In this document: in pieces, positions 8,200 to 18,104 of the stretch
How positions within the stretch are numbered: the first letter of the stretch is position 1
How the letters are laid out: every line of letters starts with the position of its first letter
Made by a program: the position numbers and the translations under genes
Assembly: GCF_018599245.1 (NCBI RefSeq)
Contig: NZ_JAHEVJ010000006.1
Span: 124,001-188,000 of the forward strand
DNA length: 64,000 nucleotides
Direction: 5' to 3'
Source: Aliiroseovarius lamellibrachiae
GTDB lineage: Bacteria; Pseudomonadota; Alphaproteobacteria; Rhodobacterales; Rhodobacteraceae
Notes under the pieces: generated by a model
Seen by the model: the letters and a program-made list of their open reading frames with translations, nothing else
What the model was told of the DNA's origin: nothing
Databases searched by the model: none

Positions 8200-8649
8200 A
8201 TGGGTGATGTTCTCTCTGATTGGTATTTCTTGACCAAATCTCTCCATATCGTTTCGGTCATTGCTTGGATGGCCGGAATTTTCTATTTGCCGCGCTTGTT
8301 TGTCTATCACGTTGAAGAGGTGGGATCAGGCAATGAAACGGATCAGCTGTTTCAAACCATGGAACGCCGCCTTCTAAAAGCGATCATGAATCCGGCGATG
8401 ATTTCCACCTGGATCTTTGGCCTGTGTCTGGTGGCCACACCGGGGATTGTCGATTGGTCGATGATCTGGCCCTGGCTAAAAGGCGGGTCGGTGATTGCGA
8501 TGACATGGTTTCACATGTGGCTCGGGGCAAGGCGCAAGGAATTCGCGGCCGGGACCAATACACTCGCCGGACGCCGCTATCGCATGATGAACGAAGTTCC
8601 GACGCTTTTGATGCTTATCATCGTCTTTTCCGTGATCTTCAAATTCTGA
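8200..8649 (+). CDS. hemJ: protoporphyrinogen IX oxidase HemJ
   Basis: Penultimate step of haem synthesis in bacteria lacking HemG/HemY: oxidation of protoporphyrinogen IX in the inner membrane. The 149-residue protein has about four membrane helices: LTKSLHIVSVIAWMAGIFYLP (with the conserved His), the NPAMISTWIFGLCLVATP helix, the GGSVIAMTWFHMWLGARRKE segment (His and Arg/Lys-rich end) and the C-terminal VPTLLMLIIVFSVIFKF helix. RLFVYHVEE after the first helix is a family marker. Length matches the family. It begins right at the origin region and precedes rho. Confidence 0.88.
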   Translation: MGDVLSDWYFLTKSLHIVSVIAWMAGIFYLPRLFVYHVEEVGSGNETDQLFQTMERRLLKAIMNPAMISTWIFGLCLVATPGIVDWSMIWPWLKGGSVIAMTWFHMWLGARRKEFAAGTNTLAGRRYRMMNEVPTLLMLIIVFSVIFKF

Positions 8650-8654
8650 GTTTG

Positions 8655-8683
8655 TTGACTCAGACGTAAATGCAGCTTATGTG
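8655..8683 (+). promoter_or_regulatory. candidate sigma70-type promoter for rho
   Basis: TTGACT (8655-8660) and TATGTG (8678-8683) are separated by 17 bp in the 116-bp gap between hemJ and rho, with the rho ATG 82 bp downstream. The leader also contains a GGCCGTCCGGCC inverted repeat (8696-8707). Sequence match only. Confidence 0.35.
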
Positions 8684-8765
8684 CGGATAAAGCAGGCCGT
8701 CCGGCCAATTGCATTTCCCTTTTTAAAATGAGACCGCGTTTCACGTTGTCCGCGTAGGAATACCC

Positions 8766-10037
8766 ATGTCAGAAAACCGTCTGAACCTGTCCGAGCTGAA
8801 AGCCCACAGCCCCAAAGACCTTGTGGCGATGGCCGAAGAGCTTGAGATTGAAAACGCATCCACCATGCGCAAAGGCGAGATGATGTTCTCGATCTTGAAA
8901 GAACGCGCGGATGATGAATGGGTGATTGGCGGCGAAGGCGTGCTGGAGGTTGTGCAAGACGGCTTTGGTTTTCTGCGCGCACCCGAAGCCAACTATCTGC
9001 CCGGTCCTGACGATATCTATGTCTCGCCTGATGTGATCCGCCAACATTCGCTGCGCACTGGTGACACCATCGAAGGCATCATTCAGGCGCCCGGCGACAA
9101 TGAGAACTATTTTGCGATCACCATCGTTGAAAAGATCAACTTTGAGGATCCTGAAAAGGCCAAACACAAAGTTGCCTTTGACAACCTGACCCCACTTTAC
9201 CCCGATGAACGTCTGAAGATGGAGATTGAAGACCCCACCATCAAAGACCGTTCCGCGCGGATCATTGATCTTGTGGCGCCGATCGGGAAAGGCCAACGTT
9301 CGCTGATCGTTGCCCCACCACGCACCGGTAAAACCGTGCTGTTGCAAAACATCGCCCACTCGATCGAGCAAAACCACCCGGAATGTTACCTCATTGTGCT
9401 GCTCATTGACGAGCGCCCGGAAGAGGTGACAGACATGCAGCGGTCCGTGAAAGGCGAAGTTGTGTCGTCCACCTTTGATGAACCCGCCACGCGCCACGTT
9501 GCTGTGTCTGAAATGGTGATTGAAAAGGCCAAGCGCCTTGTTGAACATAAACGCGATGTTGTGATCCTGCTCGACAGTATCACCCGCCTTGGCCGCGCGT
9601 TTAACACCACTGTGCCGTCGTCCGGTAAGGTTCTGACCGGTGGTGTCGATGCAAACGCGCTTCAACGTCCTAAGCGCTTCTTTGGGGCTGCACGGAACAT
9701 CGAAGAGGGTGGGTCGCTGACCATCATCTCAACCGCGCTGATCGACACCGGGTCGCGGATGGACGAGGTTATCTTTGAAGAATTCAAAGGGACTGGTAAC
9801 TCCGAGATTGTTTTGGACCGCAAAGTGGCCGACAAACGCGTTTTCCCGGCCATCGACATCCTCAAATCCGGCACCCGGAAAGAAGAGCTGTTGGTGGATT
9901 CAAAAGACCTGCAGAAAACATATGTTCTGCGCCGGATTTTGAACCCAATGGGCACAACAGATGCTGTTGAGTTCCTGATTTCAAAGCTGAAACAGACCAA
10001 GTCAAACGGCGAGTTCTTCGACTCGATGAATACGTAA
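8766..10037 (+). CDS. rho: transcription termination factor Rho
   Basis: Hexameric RNA helicase that ends transcription at unstructured C-rich RNA. 423 residues in the usual order: Rho N-terminal helix bundle ([21 protein letters not shown]), cold-shock RNA-binding domain ([22 protein letters not shown]), and RecA-like ATPase. Walker A is [13 protein letters not shown], the catalytic Glu/Arg region [13 protein letters not shown], Walker [18 protein letters not shown]-loop [16 protein letters not shown] and R-loop [20 protein letters not shown]. No insertion domain between helix bundle and cold-shock domain, as expected for proteobacteria. Confidence 0.96.
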   Translation: MSENRLNLSELKAHSPKDLVAMAEELEIENASTMRKGEMMFSILKERADDEWVIGGEGVLEVVQDGFGFLRAPEANYLPGPDDIYVSPDVIRQHSLRTGDTIEGIIQAPGDNENYFAITIVEKINFEDPEKAKHKVAFDNLTPLYPDERLKMEIEDPTIKDRSARIIDLVAPIGKGQRSLIVAPPRTGKTVLLQNIAHSIEQNHPECYLIVLLIDERPEEVTDMQRSVKGEVVSSTFDEPATRHVAVSEMVIEKAKRLVEHKRDVVILLDSITRLGRAFNTTVPSSGKVLTGGVDANALQRPKRFFGAARNIEEGGSLTIISTALIDTGSRMDEVIFEEFKGTGNSEIVLDRKVADKRVFPAIDILKSGTRKEELLVDSKDLQKTYVLRRILNPMGTTDAVEFLISKLKQTKSNGEFFDSMNT

Positions 10038-10064
10038 CTTCTGTTTTAAAACAATGGCTTAGAT

Positions 10065-11354
10065 ATGGATACGATCTTTGCACTTGCATCTGCCCGCGGC
10101 AAAGCGGGCGTGGCTGTGGTCCGGATTTCCGGGCCACAAGCATTTCAGGCGGCCACCACGTTGGCAGGCAAATTGCCTGCGCCACGAAAAGCTGGGCTGC
10201 GACGTCTGTCCACGCTTGATGGGATCTTTCTGGACGAAGCACTGGTGTTGATCTTTGAAGATAACGCCAGCTTTACCGGCGAGCAGATCGTCGAATTACA
10301 GTTGCATGGCTCCACCGCGGTGGTGCGCGCTGTATTGGCAGAGCTTGGGAAAATCGAAAACCTGCGAATGGCAGAACCAGGGGAGTTTACCCGCCGCGCG
10401 CTGGAAAATGAACGTATGGATTTGGCGCAAGTCGAGGGTCTCGCCGATCTGTTGGATGCCGAAACTGAAGCGCAGCGTAAGCAGGCATTAAAGGTGCTTT
10501 CCGGTGCATTGGGTGAGATCGCAGAAGGCTGGCGACGGGATCTGATACGTGCCGCCGCGCTGCTAGAAGCGACCATTGATTTTGCCGATGAAGACGTGCC
10601 CGTTGATGTTTCGCCCGAAGTCGGCGCTTTGATGAACGGCGTGATAACTTCACTGACCAAAGAGGTTGAAGGAACCCGGATTGCCGAACGCATCCGGGAT
10701 GGGTTTGAAATCGCGATCGTCGGCCCGCCAAACGCCGGGAAGTCGACACTTCTGAATGCGCTTGCTGGCCGGGATGCGGCGATCACCTCGGAATTCGCGG
10801 GGACCACACGGGACGTGATCGAAGTTCGGATGGATCTAGCCGGTTTGCCCGTGACCTTGCTCGACACTGCTGGTATTCGCGAAGCGGCGGACTATGTGGA
10901 AAGCGTTGGGATCGATCGCGCGCTTGATCGCGCCAATGCAGCGGATCTTCGCATTTTCTTACTGGAAAACAGCGACGATCAGCCACCGTTCCCGCCAAGT
11001 GTTGATGATATCGTGGCGATTGGTAAGGCTGATCTTTCTTCCGGAGGCGGGTTCCGATTGTCTGGAAAAACCGGTCTTGGCGTCGATCAACTGATTGAAA
11101 AGATCACCAGCATCTTGGAAGATCGCGTTCAATCCGTGGGTATCGCAACCCGTGAACGCCACCGTCAGGAAATGACCCGCGCTTTGGATGCTTTGGATCA
11201 GGCGCTGATTGAGGTACAGTTCGGCGAAGATCGCGCCGAACTTGCAGCGGAAGAGCTGAGAACAGCGATCAGGGCGCTGGATTCGCTGGTTGGCCGCGTA
11301 GATGTAGAAATGATCTTGGATGAAATTTTTTCAAGCTTCTGTCTTGGAAAATGA
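10065..11354 (+). CDS. mnmE: tRNA modification GTPase MnmE
   Basis: With MnmG forms the complex that installs cmnm5U (or nm5U) at the wobble uridine of several tRNAs using methylene-THF, glycine or ammonium, and GTP. 429 residues: the N-terminal folate-binding domain begins [20 protein letters not shown] and includes PGEFTRRAL; the inserted Ras-like G domain has the P-loop [12 protein letters not shown], the FAGTTRDV switch, DTAGIR and a degenerate GKADL at the NKxD position; the protein ends in the invariant FCLGK (Cys near the folate site). The gene is intact and followed 32 nt later by mnmG. Confidence 0.95.
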   Translation: MDTIFALASARGKAGVAVVRISGPQAFQAATTLAGKLPAPRKAGLRRLSTLDGIFLDEALVLIFEDNASFTGEQIVELQLHGSTAVVRAVLAELGKIENLRMAEPGEFTRRALENERMDLAQVEGLADLLDAETEAQRKQALKVLSGALGEIAEGWRRDLIRAAALLEATIDFADEDVPVDVSPEVGALMNGVITSLTKEVEGTRIAERIRDGFEIAIVGPPNAGKSTLLNALAGRDAAITSEFAGTTRDVIEVRMDLAGLPVTLLDTAGIREAADYVESVGIDRALDRANAADLRIFLLENSDDQPPFPPSVDDIVAIGKADLSSGGGFRLSGKTGLGVDQLIEKITSILEDRVQSVGIATRERHRQEMTRALDALDQALIEVQFGEDRAELAAEELRTAIRALDSLVGRVDVEMILDEIFSSFCLGK

Positions 11355-11378
11355 TCCAACCCTTGGTTTCGAAAGGAG

Positions 11379-11394
11379 TGTTTCACGTGAAACA
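11379..11394. promoter_or_regulatory. parS site 1 (ParB-binding centromere)
   Basis: TGTTTCACGTGAAACA, an exact match to the universal 16-bp chromosomal parS palindrome. It spans the beginning of mnmG so that the favoured GTG start codon (11387) is the right half of the central CAC-GTG. parA and parB lie 2.5-4 kb downstream. Confidence 0.93.
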
Positions 11395-13255
11395 TTCGAG
11401 TTTTGATGTAATTGTTGTGGGGGGTGGGCACGCTGGTGCCGACGCCGCGGCGGCCTCTGCGCGTATGGGTGCGCGGACCGCTTTGGTTACTTTGCGACGC
11501 GAAGATCTTGGCGTGATGTCCTGTAATCCCGCGATTGGTGGGTTGGGAAAGGGGCATCTGGTCCGCGAAATTGATGCGCTTGACGGTTTAATGGCGCGTG
11601 TCGCCGACCAAGCCGGAATTCAGTATCGCTTGTTAAACCGCCGAAAAGGGCCGGCCGTTCAGGGGCCTCGTGCGCAGGCGGATCGCAAGCTGTACCGCCA
11701 GGCCATGCAGGCCGAGATGAACAGCATCGAAAACCTTACTCTGATCGAGGGTGAGGTCGCTGATCTTCTTATGACGGATCATGTTGTTTCTGGTGTCATT
11801 CTCGCGGATGGATCGGAAATCTCCGCCAAATCGGTGATTTTGACCACCGGAACCTTTTTGCGCGGTATTATCCATATCGGTGACGTTCAGCGGGAAGGTG
11901 GCCGCATGGGGGACCGCCCTTCGGTGAAGCTGGCGGAGCGAATAGATCAATTTGACCTTCCGTTGGGGCGCTTAAAGACGGGAACCCCGCCGCGATTGGA
12001 TGGTCGCACCATTAAATGGGACGCGCTTGACACCCAACCCGGCGACGAGGATCCGGTGGTGTTTTCATTCATGAACACCAAGCCATTTGCGCGCCAGATT
12101 TCCTGTGGAATCACTCATACAAACAGCGAAACGCATGATATTATTCGCGAAAACCTAGATCGCTCTGCGATGTACGGGGGGCATATTGACGGGGTTGGCC
12201 CAAGGTATTGCCCTTCAATCGAGGATAAGATCGTCCGATTTGCGGATAAGGAATCACATCAGATTTTTCTGGAGCCTGAAGGTCTGGATGATCACACTGT
12301 ATATCCTAACGGGATCAGCACCTCGCTTCCTGTAGACGTGCAAGAAGCCTATGTGCGCTCTATCTTCGGATTGGAGGACGCCGTGATCCTCCAGCCCGGA
12401 TATGCAATCGAATATGACTACATTGACCCACGCGCCCTAACCGAAACACTCCGATTGCGGGCGGTGCCGGGTTTGTATCTTGCGGGCCAGATCAATGGCA
12501 CCACTGGCTATGAAGAGGCCGCAGCGCAGGGATTGGTCGCGGGCCTAAACGCCGCCGCTGAGGCTTTGGGAAGAGATAAGGTCACATTCTCCCGTTCAAA
12601 CTCCTACATTGGCGTTATGATTGATGATTTGATTACCCGCGGGGTGTCAGAGCCATATCGCATGTTCACATCCCGCGCCGAGTTCCGGCTGTCCTTGCGC
12701 GCGGATAATGCTGATCAGCGACTTACGCCAGTTGGCTTGGAAATCGGCTGTATTGGCGAGCGCAGAAAGCGGGAGTTCGGCCTAAAGAGTGACGCTTTGG
12801 CGCGGGGAGAGGAGATATTGAGGGCGCGTATGTTCTCACCTCAGGAGCTTGAACCCGCTGGAATTTCGGTCAGAAAAGACGGCACAAAACGTTCGGGATT
12901 TGGGCTGTTGTCATTCCCAGATATTCATTTTCAAAACTTGCTTGAGCTCGATCCCAGTTTTGCGGCCGTTGAGCTGTCGGTGAGGGATCAGCTCGAAAAG
13001 GATGCGCTCTACTCCAACTATATTGATCGTCAAGCGAAGGACGTCGAGGCCGTTAAGCGAGATGAAAATCAGGTTATTCCTGAAGATTTTGATTTTGATG
13101 GCTTGGATGGCTTGTCGAATGAGCTTTCGGCCAAATTATCGGCTGTTCGCCCAAGAAACCTTGCGCAAGCGGGGCGGGTAGAGGGGATGACACCGGCCGC
13201 TTTAACACTAATCTTGGCGAAGCTTCGGAAAACCAGCCGAAAAAAGAGAGCATAG
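11387..13255 (+). CDS. mnmG: tRNA uridine 5-carboxymethylaminomethyl modification enzyme MnmG
   Basis: FAD-dependent partner of MnmE in wobble-uridine modification. About 622 residues, close to E. coli MnmG. The FAD-binding Rossmann motif is [21 protein letters not shown]; other family blocks are [26 protein letters not shown], the flavin/NAD region [23 protein letters not shown], and near residue 380 [19 protein letters not shown]. The C-terminal helical domain that binds MnmE and tRNA is complete. Start: ATG 11351 overlaps the mnmE stop, but GAAAGGAG at 11371-11378 sits eight bases before GTG 11387, and the family normally begins just before the FAD motif, so GTG 11387 is preferred; GTG 11378 is also possible. 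The start codon lies inside parS site 1. Confidence 0.93.
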   Translation: MKHSSFDVIVVGGGHAGADAAAASARMGARTALVTLRREDLGVMSCNPAIGGLGKGHLVREIDALDGLMARVADQAGIQYRLLNRRKGPAVQGPRAQADRKLYRQAMQAEMNSIENLTLIEGEVADLLMTDHVVSGVILADGSEISAKSVILTTGTFLRGIIHIGDVQREGGRMGDRPSVKLAERIDQFDLPLGRLKTGTPPRLDGRTIKWDALDTQPGDEDPVVFSFMNTKPFARQISCGITHTNSETHDIIRENLDRSAMYGGHIDGVGPRYCPSIEDKIVRFADKESHQIFLEPEGLDDHTVYPNGISTSLPVDVQEAYVRSIFGLEDAVILQPGYAIEYDYIDPRALTETLRLRAVPGLYLAGQINGTTGYEEAAAQGLVAGLNAAAEALGRDKVTFSRSNSYIGVMIDDLITRGVSEPYRMFTSRAEFRLSLRADNADQRLTPVGLEIGCIGERRKREFGLKSDALARGEEILRARMFSPQELEPAGISVRKDGTKRSGFGLLSFPDIHFQNLLELDPSFAAVELSVRDQLEKDALYSNYIDRQAKDVEAVKRDENQVIPEDFDFDGLDGLSNELSAKLSAVRPRNLAQAGRVEGMTPAALTLILAKLRKTSRKKRA

Positions 13256-13256
13256 C

Positions 13257-13880
13257 GTGACCGGTATCGATGTATTTAAGGCAAACTCGGATGTTTCACG
13301 TGAAACATTAGACCTATTGAGTGTTTATGCTGATCTGCTTAAAAAGTGGAATCCCGCCATTAATCTGGTCGCTCCCTCGACAATTGACGAGCTGTGGGAG
13401 CGCCACATGCTTGATTCAGCCCAGATTTTTAACCTGGTGCCTGGAAATGCTACGTCGTGGTGCGATGTCGGCACTGGTGGCGGGTTTCCCGGTGTTGTTG
13501 TGGCTATACTGGCAAAGGAACAAAAGCCTGATCTGAGGGTGACTTGCATCGAAAGTGACGTACGGAAGGCGACCTTTCTGCGAACAGTACTGCGCGAAAC
13601 TGGGGTGAAAGCTGATATTCTGAGCGCACGTATCGAAGATGTGCCTGCGCAATCCGCTGATATTCTTTCCGCGCGCGCCTTGGCCTCTTTAACGAAATTG
13701 CTAGAGTTTTCCGAGCGGCACCTGTCACCTGATGGCATCTGCTTGTTCCCAAAAGGCGCACGTCATCAGGAAGAGATTGACGAAGCGCTGGAAACATGGC
13801 GATTTGATTTGGAAAAACTGCCAAGTGTTACCCATTCAGATGCTGTTATCCTCAAACTCGGAGCCATAAAACGTGCATGA
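13257..13880 (+). CDS. rsmG: 16S rRNA (guanine-527 N7)-methyltransferase RsmG
   Basis: Methylates N7 of G527 of 16S rRNA. 207 residues with an N-terminal helical cap (LDLLSVYADLLKKWNPAINLVAPS) and a class I SAM-binding fold: motif I DVGTGGGFPGVVVAIL, post-I VTCIESDVRKATFLR, and SARALASLTKLLEFS further on. GTG start two bases after the mnmG stop. The N-terminal residues VSRET are dictated by parS site 2, which is inside the coding sequence. The 3' end overlaps parA by 8 nt. Confidence 0.94.
   Translation: MTGIDVFKANSDVSRETLDLLSVYADLLKKWNPAINLVAPSTIDELWERHMLDSAQIFNLVPGNATSWCDVGTGGGFPGVVVAILAKEQKPDLRVTCIESDVRKATFLRTVLRETGVKADILSARIEDVPAQSADILSARALASLTKLLEFSERHLSPDGICLFPKGARHQEEIDEALETWRFDLEKLPSVTHSDAVILKLGAIKRA
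13292..13307. promoter_or_regulatory. parS site 2 (ParB-binding centromere)
   Basis: TGTTTCACGTGAAACA, a second exact parS palindrome, within codons 12-17 of rsmG (protein text DVSRET). It is 1.9 kb from site 1 and 0.6 kb before parA. Confidence 0.93.
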
Positions 13881-14661
13881 CCACATTCGCCCGCACGGGC
13901 CCAAGATTATTGCGATTACGAACCAAAAAGGTGGTGTTGGGAAGACGACAACCACAATCAATTTGGGGGCCGCTTTGGCCGAAAAGGGCCGAAATGTCCT
14001 TTTGATTGATCTTGATCCGCAGGGAAATGCCTCTACAGGGCTAGGTATTGATGCCGCTGACCGTGGCCTTACCACATATGACCTGTTGATCGAAGAGGCG
14101 CCGCTGCCTGAGGTGGTTGTAGAAACAGAGGTCGACGGGTTGTGGATCGCCCCGGCGACAACAGATTTGTCATCCGCCGACATTGAGCTGGTCTCAAATG
14201 AAAAGCGTAGCCATCTTTTGCACGACGCGGTGCATGGGGAAGGAATGGGGTCGTTTGACTATGTTCTGATCGATTGCCCGCCCTCTTTGAACCTCTTAAC
14301 TGTAAATGCAATGGTTGCGGCCGACAGCGTCTTGGTTCCACTACAAAGCGAGTTTTTCGCGCTCGAAGGCTTGTCCCAATTGATGCTCAGCATTCGCGAA
14401 GTCCGGCAGACCGCAAATGAAAATTTGCGCATCGAAGGGGTCGTCCTAACCATGTATGATGCACGGAACAACCTGTCGCGTCAGGTCGAAGCCGACGCGC
14501 GGGGAAACTTGGGAGAGTTGGTCTTTAACACGGTTATTCCGCGGAACGTACGTGTCAGCGAGGCGCCGTCCTTTGCGTTGCCGGTTCTGGCCTATGACCC
14601 GCAATCCAAAGGCAGCCAGGCGTATCGCGATCTGGCAAATGAACTCGACGGCAGAAAATAG
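13873..14661 (+). CDS. parA: chromosome partitioning ATPase ParA
   Basis: Deviant Walker-A ATPase that moves the ParB-parS complex, and so the origin, to the new pole. 262 residues. P-loop KGGVGKTTTTINLGAAL with the signature first Lys, Walker A' LLIDLDPQGNASTGLG, Walker B YVLIDCPPSLNLLTVNAM, and the DNA/ParB contact region FFALEGLSQLM. Start GTG 13873 overlaps the rsmG stop by 8 nt. Typical chromosomal length, without the N-terminal HTH of plasmid type Ia ParA proteins, which together with parS and rsmG identifies it as the chromosomal partition gene. Confidence 0.95.
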   Translation: MHDHIRPHGPKIIAITNQKGGVGKTTTTINLGAALAEKGRNVLLIDLDPQGNASTGLGIDAADRGLTTYDLLIEEAPLPEVVVETEVDGLWIAPATTDLSSADIELVSNEKRSHLLHDAVHGEGMGSFDYVLIDCPPSLNLLTVNAMVAADSVLVPLQSEFFALEGLSQLMLSIREVRQTANENLRIEGVVLTMYDARNNLSRQVEADARGNLGELVFNTVIPRNVRVSEAPSFALPVLAYDPQSKGSQAYRDLANELDGRK

Positions 14662-14670
14662 GAGGCAATC

Positions 14671-15558
14671 ATGGCGAATAAACCCAAACACCGAGGGCTG
14701 GGGCGCGGTCTGTCCGCTTTGATGGCAGATGTCGCACCGGATCCAGTTGTTGCAAATCAGCAGCCAGAGGCGCGCAAGGCCGATCAGATGATGCCGATTG
14801 AAAAGCTGCATCCGAACCCGGAACAGCCACGGCGTCGCTTTACACCCGAGCAACTGGACGATCTGTCCGCGTCGATCAAAGAAAAGGGCGTTATTCAGCC
14901 GCTGATCGTGCGCCCGGACCCCAGCGGGGATGGCACATTTGAAATCGTCGCGGGTGAACGGCGGTGGCGTGCATCCCAAATGGCGCAACTGCACGAAGTT
15001 CCCGTGATTGTTCGGAACTACTCCGATACTGAAACTCTCGAAGTTGCGATCATTGAAAACATCCAACGTGCCGACCTGAACGCCATTGAAGAGGCCGCCG
15101 GATACCGTGATTTGATGAGCCGCTTTGGTCATACGCAGGAAAAAGTGTCCGAAGCGCTTGGTAAAAGCCGTTCGCATATTGCCAACCTTTTGCGCCTTTT
15201 GAACCTGCCGGATGATGTGCAGGAATTTGTGCGTGATGGGAAACTGACCGCCGGGCATGCACGGACTTTGGTCACTTCTGAAAACGCGGTTGAGCTTGCC
15301 AAGCAAATCATCGCCAAGGGTCTGTCGGTTCGCGAGGCCGAGCGTTTGGCGAAAAAGCCAACGGATGCCCCGAAGGCCACACCGAAAGCAAAAGCGGAAA
15401 AAGATGCTGACACAAAGGCGCTCGAGGGGGACCTGTCAGCGACCCTTGGCATGAAAGTGTCGATTGATCACAAGGCAGGTGGCGAGGGCGGCAGCATCAC
15501 CATCAGCTACAAAAATCTCGACGAGTTGGACGATTTATGCGGAATTCTGGCCGTTTAG
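14671..15558 (+). CDS. parB: chromosome partitioning protein ParB
   Basis: CTP-dependent DNA clamp that loads at parS and spreads along the origin region. 295 residues: N-terminal GLGRGLSALMAD (ParA-stimulating segment), CTP-binding domain with NPEQPRRRF and GERRWRASQ plus IENIQRADLNAIEEA, the parS-reading HTH (TQEKVSEALGKSRSHIANLLRLLNL), a low-complexity Ala/Lys linker (about residues 222-245) and the C-terminal dimerisation domain. RBS GGAGG at 14661-14665; nine-base gap from parA. Its two visible targets are the parS sites at 11379 and 13292. Confidence 0.95.
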   Translation: MANKPKHRGLGRGLSALMADVAPDPVVANQQPEARKADQMMPIEKLHPNPEQPRRRFTPEQLDDLSASIKEKGVIQPLIVRPDPSGDGTFEIVAGERRWRASQMAQLHEVPVIVRNYSDTETLEVAIIENIQRADLNAIEEAAGYRDLMSRFGHTQEKVSEALGKSRSHIANLLRLLNLPDDVQEFVRDGKLTAGHARTLVTSENAVELAKQIIAKGLSVREAERLAKKPTDAPKATPKAKAEKDADTKALEGDLSATLGMKVSIDHKAGGEGGSITISYKNLDELDDLCGILAV

Positions 15559-15565
15559 GGTCGAA

Positions 15566-16723
15566 TTACTCCGGTAAAATCTCACGAAGAATTCCATTCA
15601 ACACGGGGCGGCCTTGATCGGTCGCCCTAAGTATTTCTTGATCAACAAAAATCAAATCAAGATCCTGTAACTCTTTGATTTTATTGATGTTTAACGTGGA
15701 TTGGAACTGGTTCAGCAGTCGAACAAGATCGATCCCCTCAACCGTTCTTAATCCCATCAAAAGGTATTCTGTTACCTGTTCGGACAGGGGCACCAACGCT
15801 CTCTCGCGCTTGTCAGCGTCCCCCAGGGCGTTCGCCAACCATTTGCTCGGCGAGAGAGGGGTTTGTGTTGCCCATCTGTTCCCATCTATGGTCAGTCGTC
15901 CGTGCGCGCCCGGACCAACGCCGATCCAATCGCCGGACCGCCAATAGATCAGGTTGTGGCGACTTTCCTGACCAGCCCGCGCGTGATTGGAAATTTCATA
16001 GGCTGGGATGCCCGCGGCTTTGGTGGCTTCTTGCGTATGGAAAAACATGTCGACCGCCAAATCCTCTTCCGGCAGGCCCGAAAGCTTGCCCGCCTCAAAC
16101 CGCGCGCCAAAGGCCGTGCCCGGCTCAATCGTCAGCTGGTAAAGCGACAGGTGGTCGGGGGCCATGGACAGGGCGCGGTCAAGTTCGGATTGCCACGCGG
16201 CAAGGGTCTGGTCTTGGCGGGCATAGATTAAATCGAAACTGAACCGGTTGAAATGACTGCGGGCGATATCAAGCGCGCGCAGGCCTTCATCAACCGAATG
16301 CATCCGGCCAAGCCGTTTTAGGTCCGCATCGTTCAGCGCCTGAAACCCCATCGACACCCGGTCAACGCCCGCGTCGCGATAGCCGCGAAAATTCCCGGCC
16401 TCGATCGAAGTTGGGTTGGCTTCCAGCGTGATTTCGATGTCGTTGGAAAAGGACCAAAGCGATGCGGCCCGGTCGATGATTGCGGCCACGATCGCGGGGG
16501 CCATCAAGCTGGGCGTGCCGCCGCCGAAGTAAATTGACGTCAGCACCCGACCCGGCGTGTCGGCGCCATATCGGTCCAGTTCTTTTAGGTAGGCGGTCAG
16601 CCAAGCGTCTTGGTCAATACTGGCCGAGACATGGCTGTTGAAATCGCAATACGGGCATTTCGCGGCGCAAAACGGCCAGTGGACATAAAGCCCAAACCCA
16701 GCCGTTTGCCAGTTTTCAAGCAA
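15566..16723 (-). CDS. hemW: radical SAM haem chaperone HemW
   Basis: 385-residue member of the HemN/HemW radical SAM family. The SAM cluster motif is [13 protein letters not shown] (C-x3-C-x2-C), followed by [10 protein letters not shown] and ITLEANPTS. The protein lacks the long N-terminal arm of genuine oxygen-independent coproporphyrinogen oxidase HemN; on present knowledge such proteins are haem-trafficking chaperones (HemW), though often annotated as HemN-like. It is downstream of rdgB on the minus strand with an 8-nt overlap, and converges on parB with a gap of 7 nt. An AT-rich 3' end contains TTGATCAACAAAAATCAA, which has the wrong spacing for an Fnr box. Confidence 0.9.
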   Translation of the reverse strand: MLENWQTAGFGLYVHWPFCAAKCPYCDFNSHVSASIDQDAWLTAYLKELDRYGADTPGRVLTSIYFGGGTPSLMAPAIVAAIIDRAASLWSFSNDIEITLEANPTSIEAGNFRGYRDAGVDRVSMGFQALNDADLKRLGRMHSVDEGLRALDIARSHFNRFSFDLIYARQDQTLAAWQSELDRALSMAPDHLSLYQLTIEPGTAFGARFEAGKLSGLPEEDLAVDMFFHTQEATKAAGIPAYEISNHARAGQESRHNLIYWRSGDWIGVGPGAHGRLTIDGNRWATQTPLSPSKWLANALGDADKRERALVPLSEQVTEYLLMGLRTVEGIDLVRLLNQFQSTLNINKIKELQDLDLIFVDQEILRATDQGRPVLNGILREILPE

Positions 16724-17327
16724 AGCTGCCGGCCACTAATTTGGCGAACGCGTCTGCGCGGTGGCTCATTTCATGCTTCATTGCCGGGTCCATTTCGCCA
16801 AAGGTGATATCGAAGCCTTCGGGGATGAAAATCGGGTCATAGCCAAAGCCCAAATCGCCGCGCATGGGCCAGGTTAGCGACCCTTCGACGGTGCCTGCAA
16901 AGACCTCGTCGTGACCATCAGGCCACGCAAGGCAAAGTGTGCAACAGAACCGCGCGGTGCGGGGCAGGGGTGCGTTTTTCGCCTCTAACAGCGACCAGGT
17001 TTTCTTCATCGCCATCGGGAAATCGCGGCCATTTTCGGTCTCGGCCCAATCGGCGGTGTAAACACCGGGCGCGCCATCCAAAGCGTCGACCATAATGCCG
17101 CTGTCGTCTGACAAAGCGGGCAAACCCGTTGATTTTGCAGCGAAATGCGCTTTGATCCGCGCGTTACCGGCGAAAGTATCTTCGGTCTCTTCCGGCTCTT
17201 CCAGCCCGTGATCCCCAGCAGATGTGACCTTTACGCCAAAGGGCGCAAGCAAAGCTGCGATTTCGCGCAGCTTGCCTTTGTTGTGGCTGGCGATGACCAG
17301 CTCTTGTCCGTCAAATTTGCGGGTCAA
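16716..17327 (-). CDS. rdgB: dITP/XTP pyrophosphatase RdgB
   Basis: Removes deaminated purine nucleotides (dITP, XTP) from the pool by hydrolysis to monophosphates. 203 residues of the Ham1/RdgB family: [17 protein letters not shown] at the N-terminus, the metal and substrate site [23 protein letters not shown], and [13 protein letters not shown] towards the C-terminus with the [10 protein letters not shown] end. It sits between rph and hemW with overlaps of 4 and 8 nt; the rph-rdgB pair is widely conserved. Confidence 0.95.
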   Translation of the reverse strand: MTRKFDGQELVIASHNKGKLREIAALLAPFGVKVTSAGDHGLEEPEETEDTFAGNARIKAHFAAKSTGLPALSDDSGIMVDALDGAPGVYTADWAETENGRDFPMAMKKTWSLLEAKNAPLPRTARFCCTLCLAWPDGHDEVFAGTVEGSLTWPMRGDLGFGYDPIFIPEGFDITFGEMDPAMKHEMSHRADAFAKLVAGSFA

Positions 17328-18034
17328 GACGTGGCCTCAATCGCCGCGGCCGCCAATTCAGCGCCACCTTTTTCGGCCAGATCCATCAGCTGGTTCATCT
17401 GGTCACGGTTAAAGGTGGATCCTTCGGCCGACATCTGAACTTCGATCAGCTTTGCGCCACACATGACAAAGTTTCCGTCAACGCCAGCCTCGGAATCCTC
17501 GGGGTAATCAAGGTCCAGAACCGGCTGACCGGCGTAGATGCCACAGGACACGGCGGACACGGGTGCGGACAATGGATCAGTGGTGATGTCACCGGCCTTG
17601 AGCAGTTTATTCACCGCCAGACGAAGGGCAATCCAGCCGCCGGTGATCGACGCACAACGTGTGCCACCGTCCGCTTGGATCACGTCGCAATCGACAGTGA
17701 TCTGACGCTCGCCCAGACCGCGCAGGTCAACGCCAGCGCGCAACGAGCGGCCGATCAGACGTTGGATTTCCACCGTACGGCCACCTTGCTTGCCGCTGGC
17801 GGCCTCGCGGCGCATCCGCGATCCGGTTGACCGGGGCAGCATGCCGTATTCGGCGGTCACCCAACCCTTACCCGAATTGCGCAAAAACGGCGGCACGCGC
17901 TCTTCCAGTGACGCGGTGCAGAGAACGTGGGTGTCGCCCACTTTGATCATGCAGGACCCTTCTGCGTGCTTTGTGACCCCGGTTTCGATTGAAATCGGGC
18001 GCATTTCATCTAAGTTTCGACCTGACGGGCGCAT
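17324..18034 (-). CDS. rph: ribonuclease PH
   Basis: Phosphorolytic 3' to 5' exoribonuclease trimming tRNA precursors. 236 residues, normal length: [19 protein letters not shown] at the start, [22 protein letters not shown] (phosphate-binding Arg region), [25 protein letters not shown] and [18 protein letters not shown] (catalytic Asp cluster). Start overlaps no upstream gene; the 70-bp gap to hrcA carries divergent promoters. First gene of rph-rdgB-hemW. Confidence 0.95.
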   Translation of the reverse strand: MRPSGRNLDEMRPISIETGVTKHAEGSCMIKVGDTHVLCTASLEERVPPFLRNSGKGWVTAEYGMLPRSTGSRMRREAASGKQGGRTVEIQRLIGRSLRAGVDLRGLGERQITVDCDVIQADGGTRCASITGGWIALRLAVNKLLKAGDITTDPLSAPVSAVSCGIYAGQPVLDLDYPEDSEAGVDGNFVMCGAKLIEVQMSAEGSTFNRDQMNQLMDLAEKGGAELAAAAIEATS

Positions 18035-18104
18035 GGCATACCTCTTTGTTTGAGTTTAAAGGCGTGATACCCATGGCGTCGGCATAAAAGCAAGGCGTTT
18101 GCGC

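Noticed and set aside
8738-8746. GTTTCACGT before rho as a parS site
   Set aside because: Only the left half matches; the right half reads TGTCC, so the palindrome needed by ParB is missing.
8769-9665. 298-codon minus-strand open frame inside rho
   Set aside because: Complement of the highly conserved rho sequence; product is His-rich without any family resemblance.
15645-15662. TTGATCAACAAAAATCAA as an Fnr box near the end of hemW
   Set aside because: Half-sites are eight bases apart instead of four and the site is inside the 3' coding end of hemW, not upstream of a gene.
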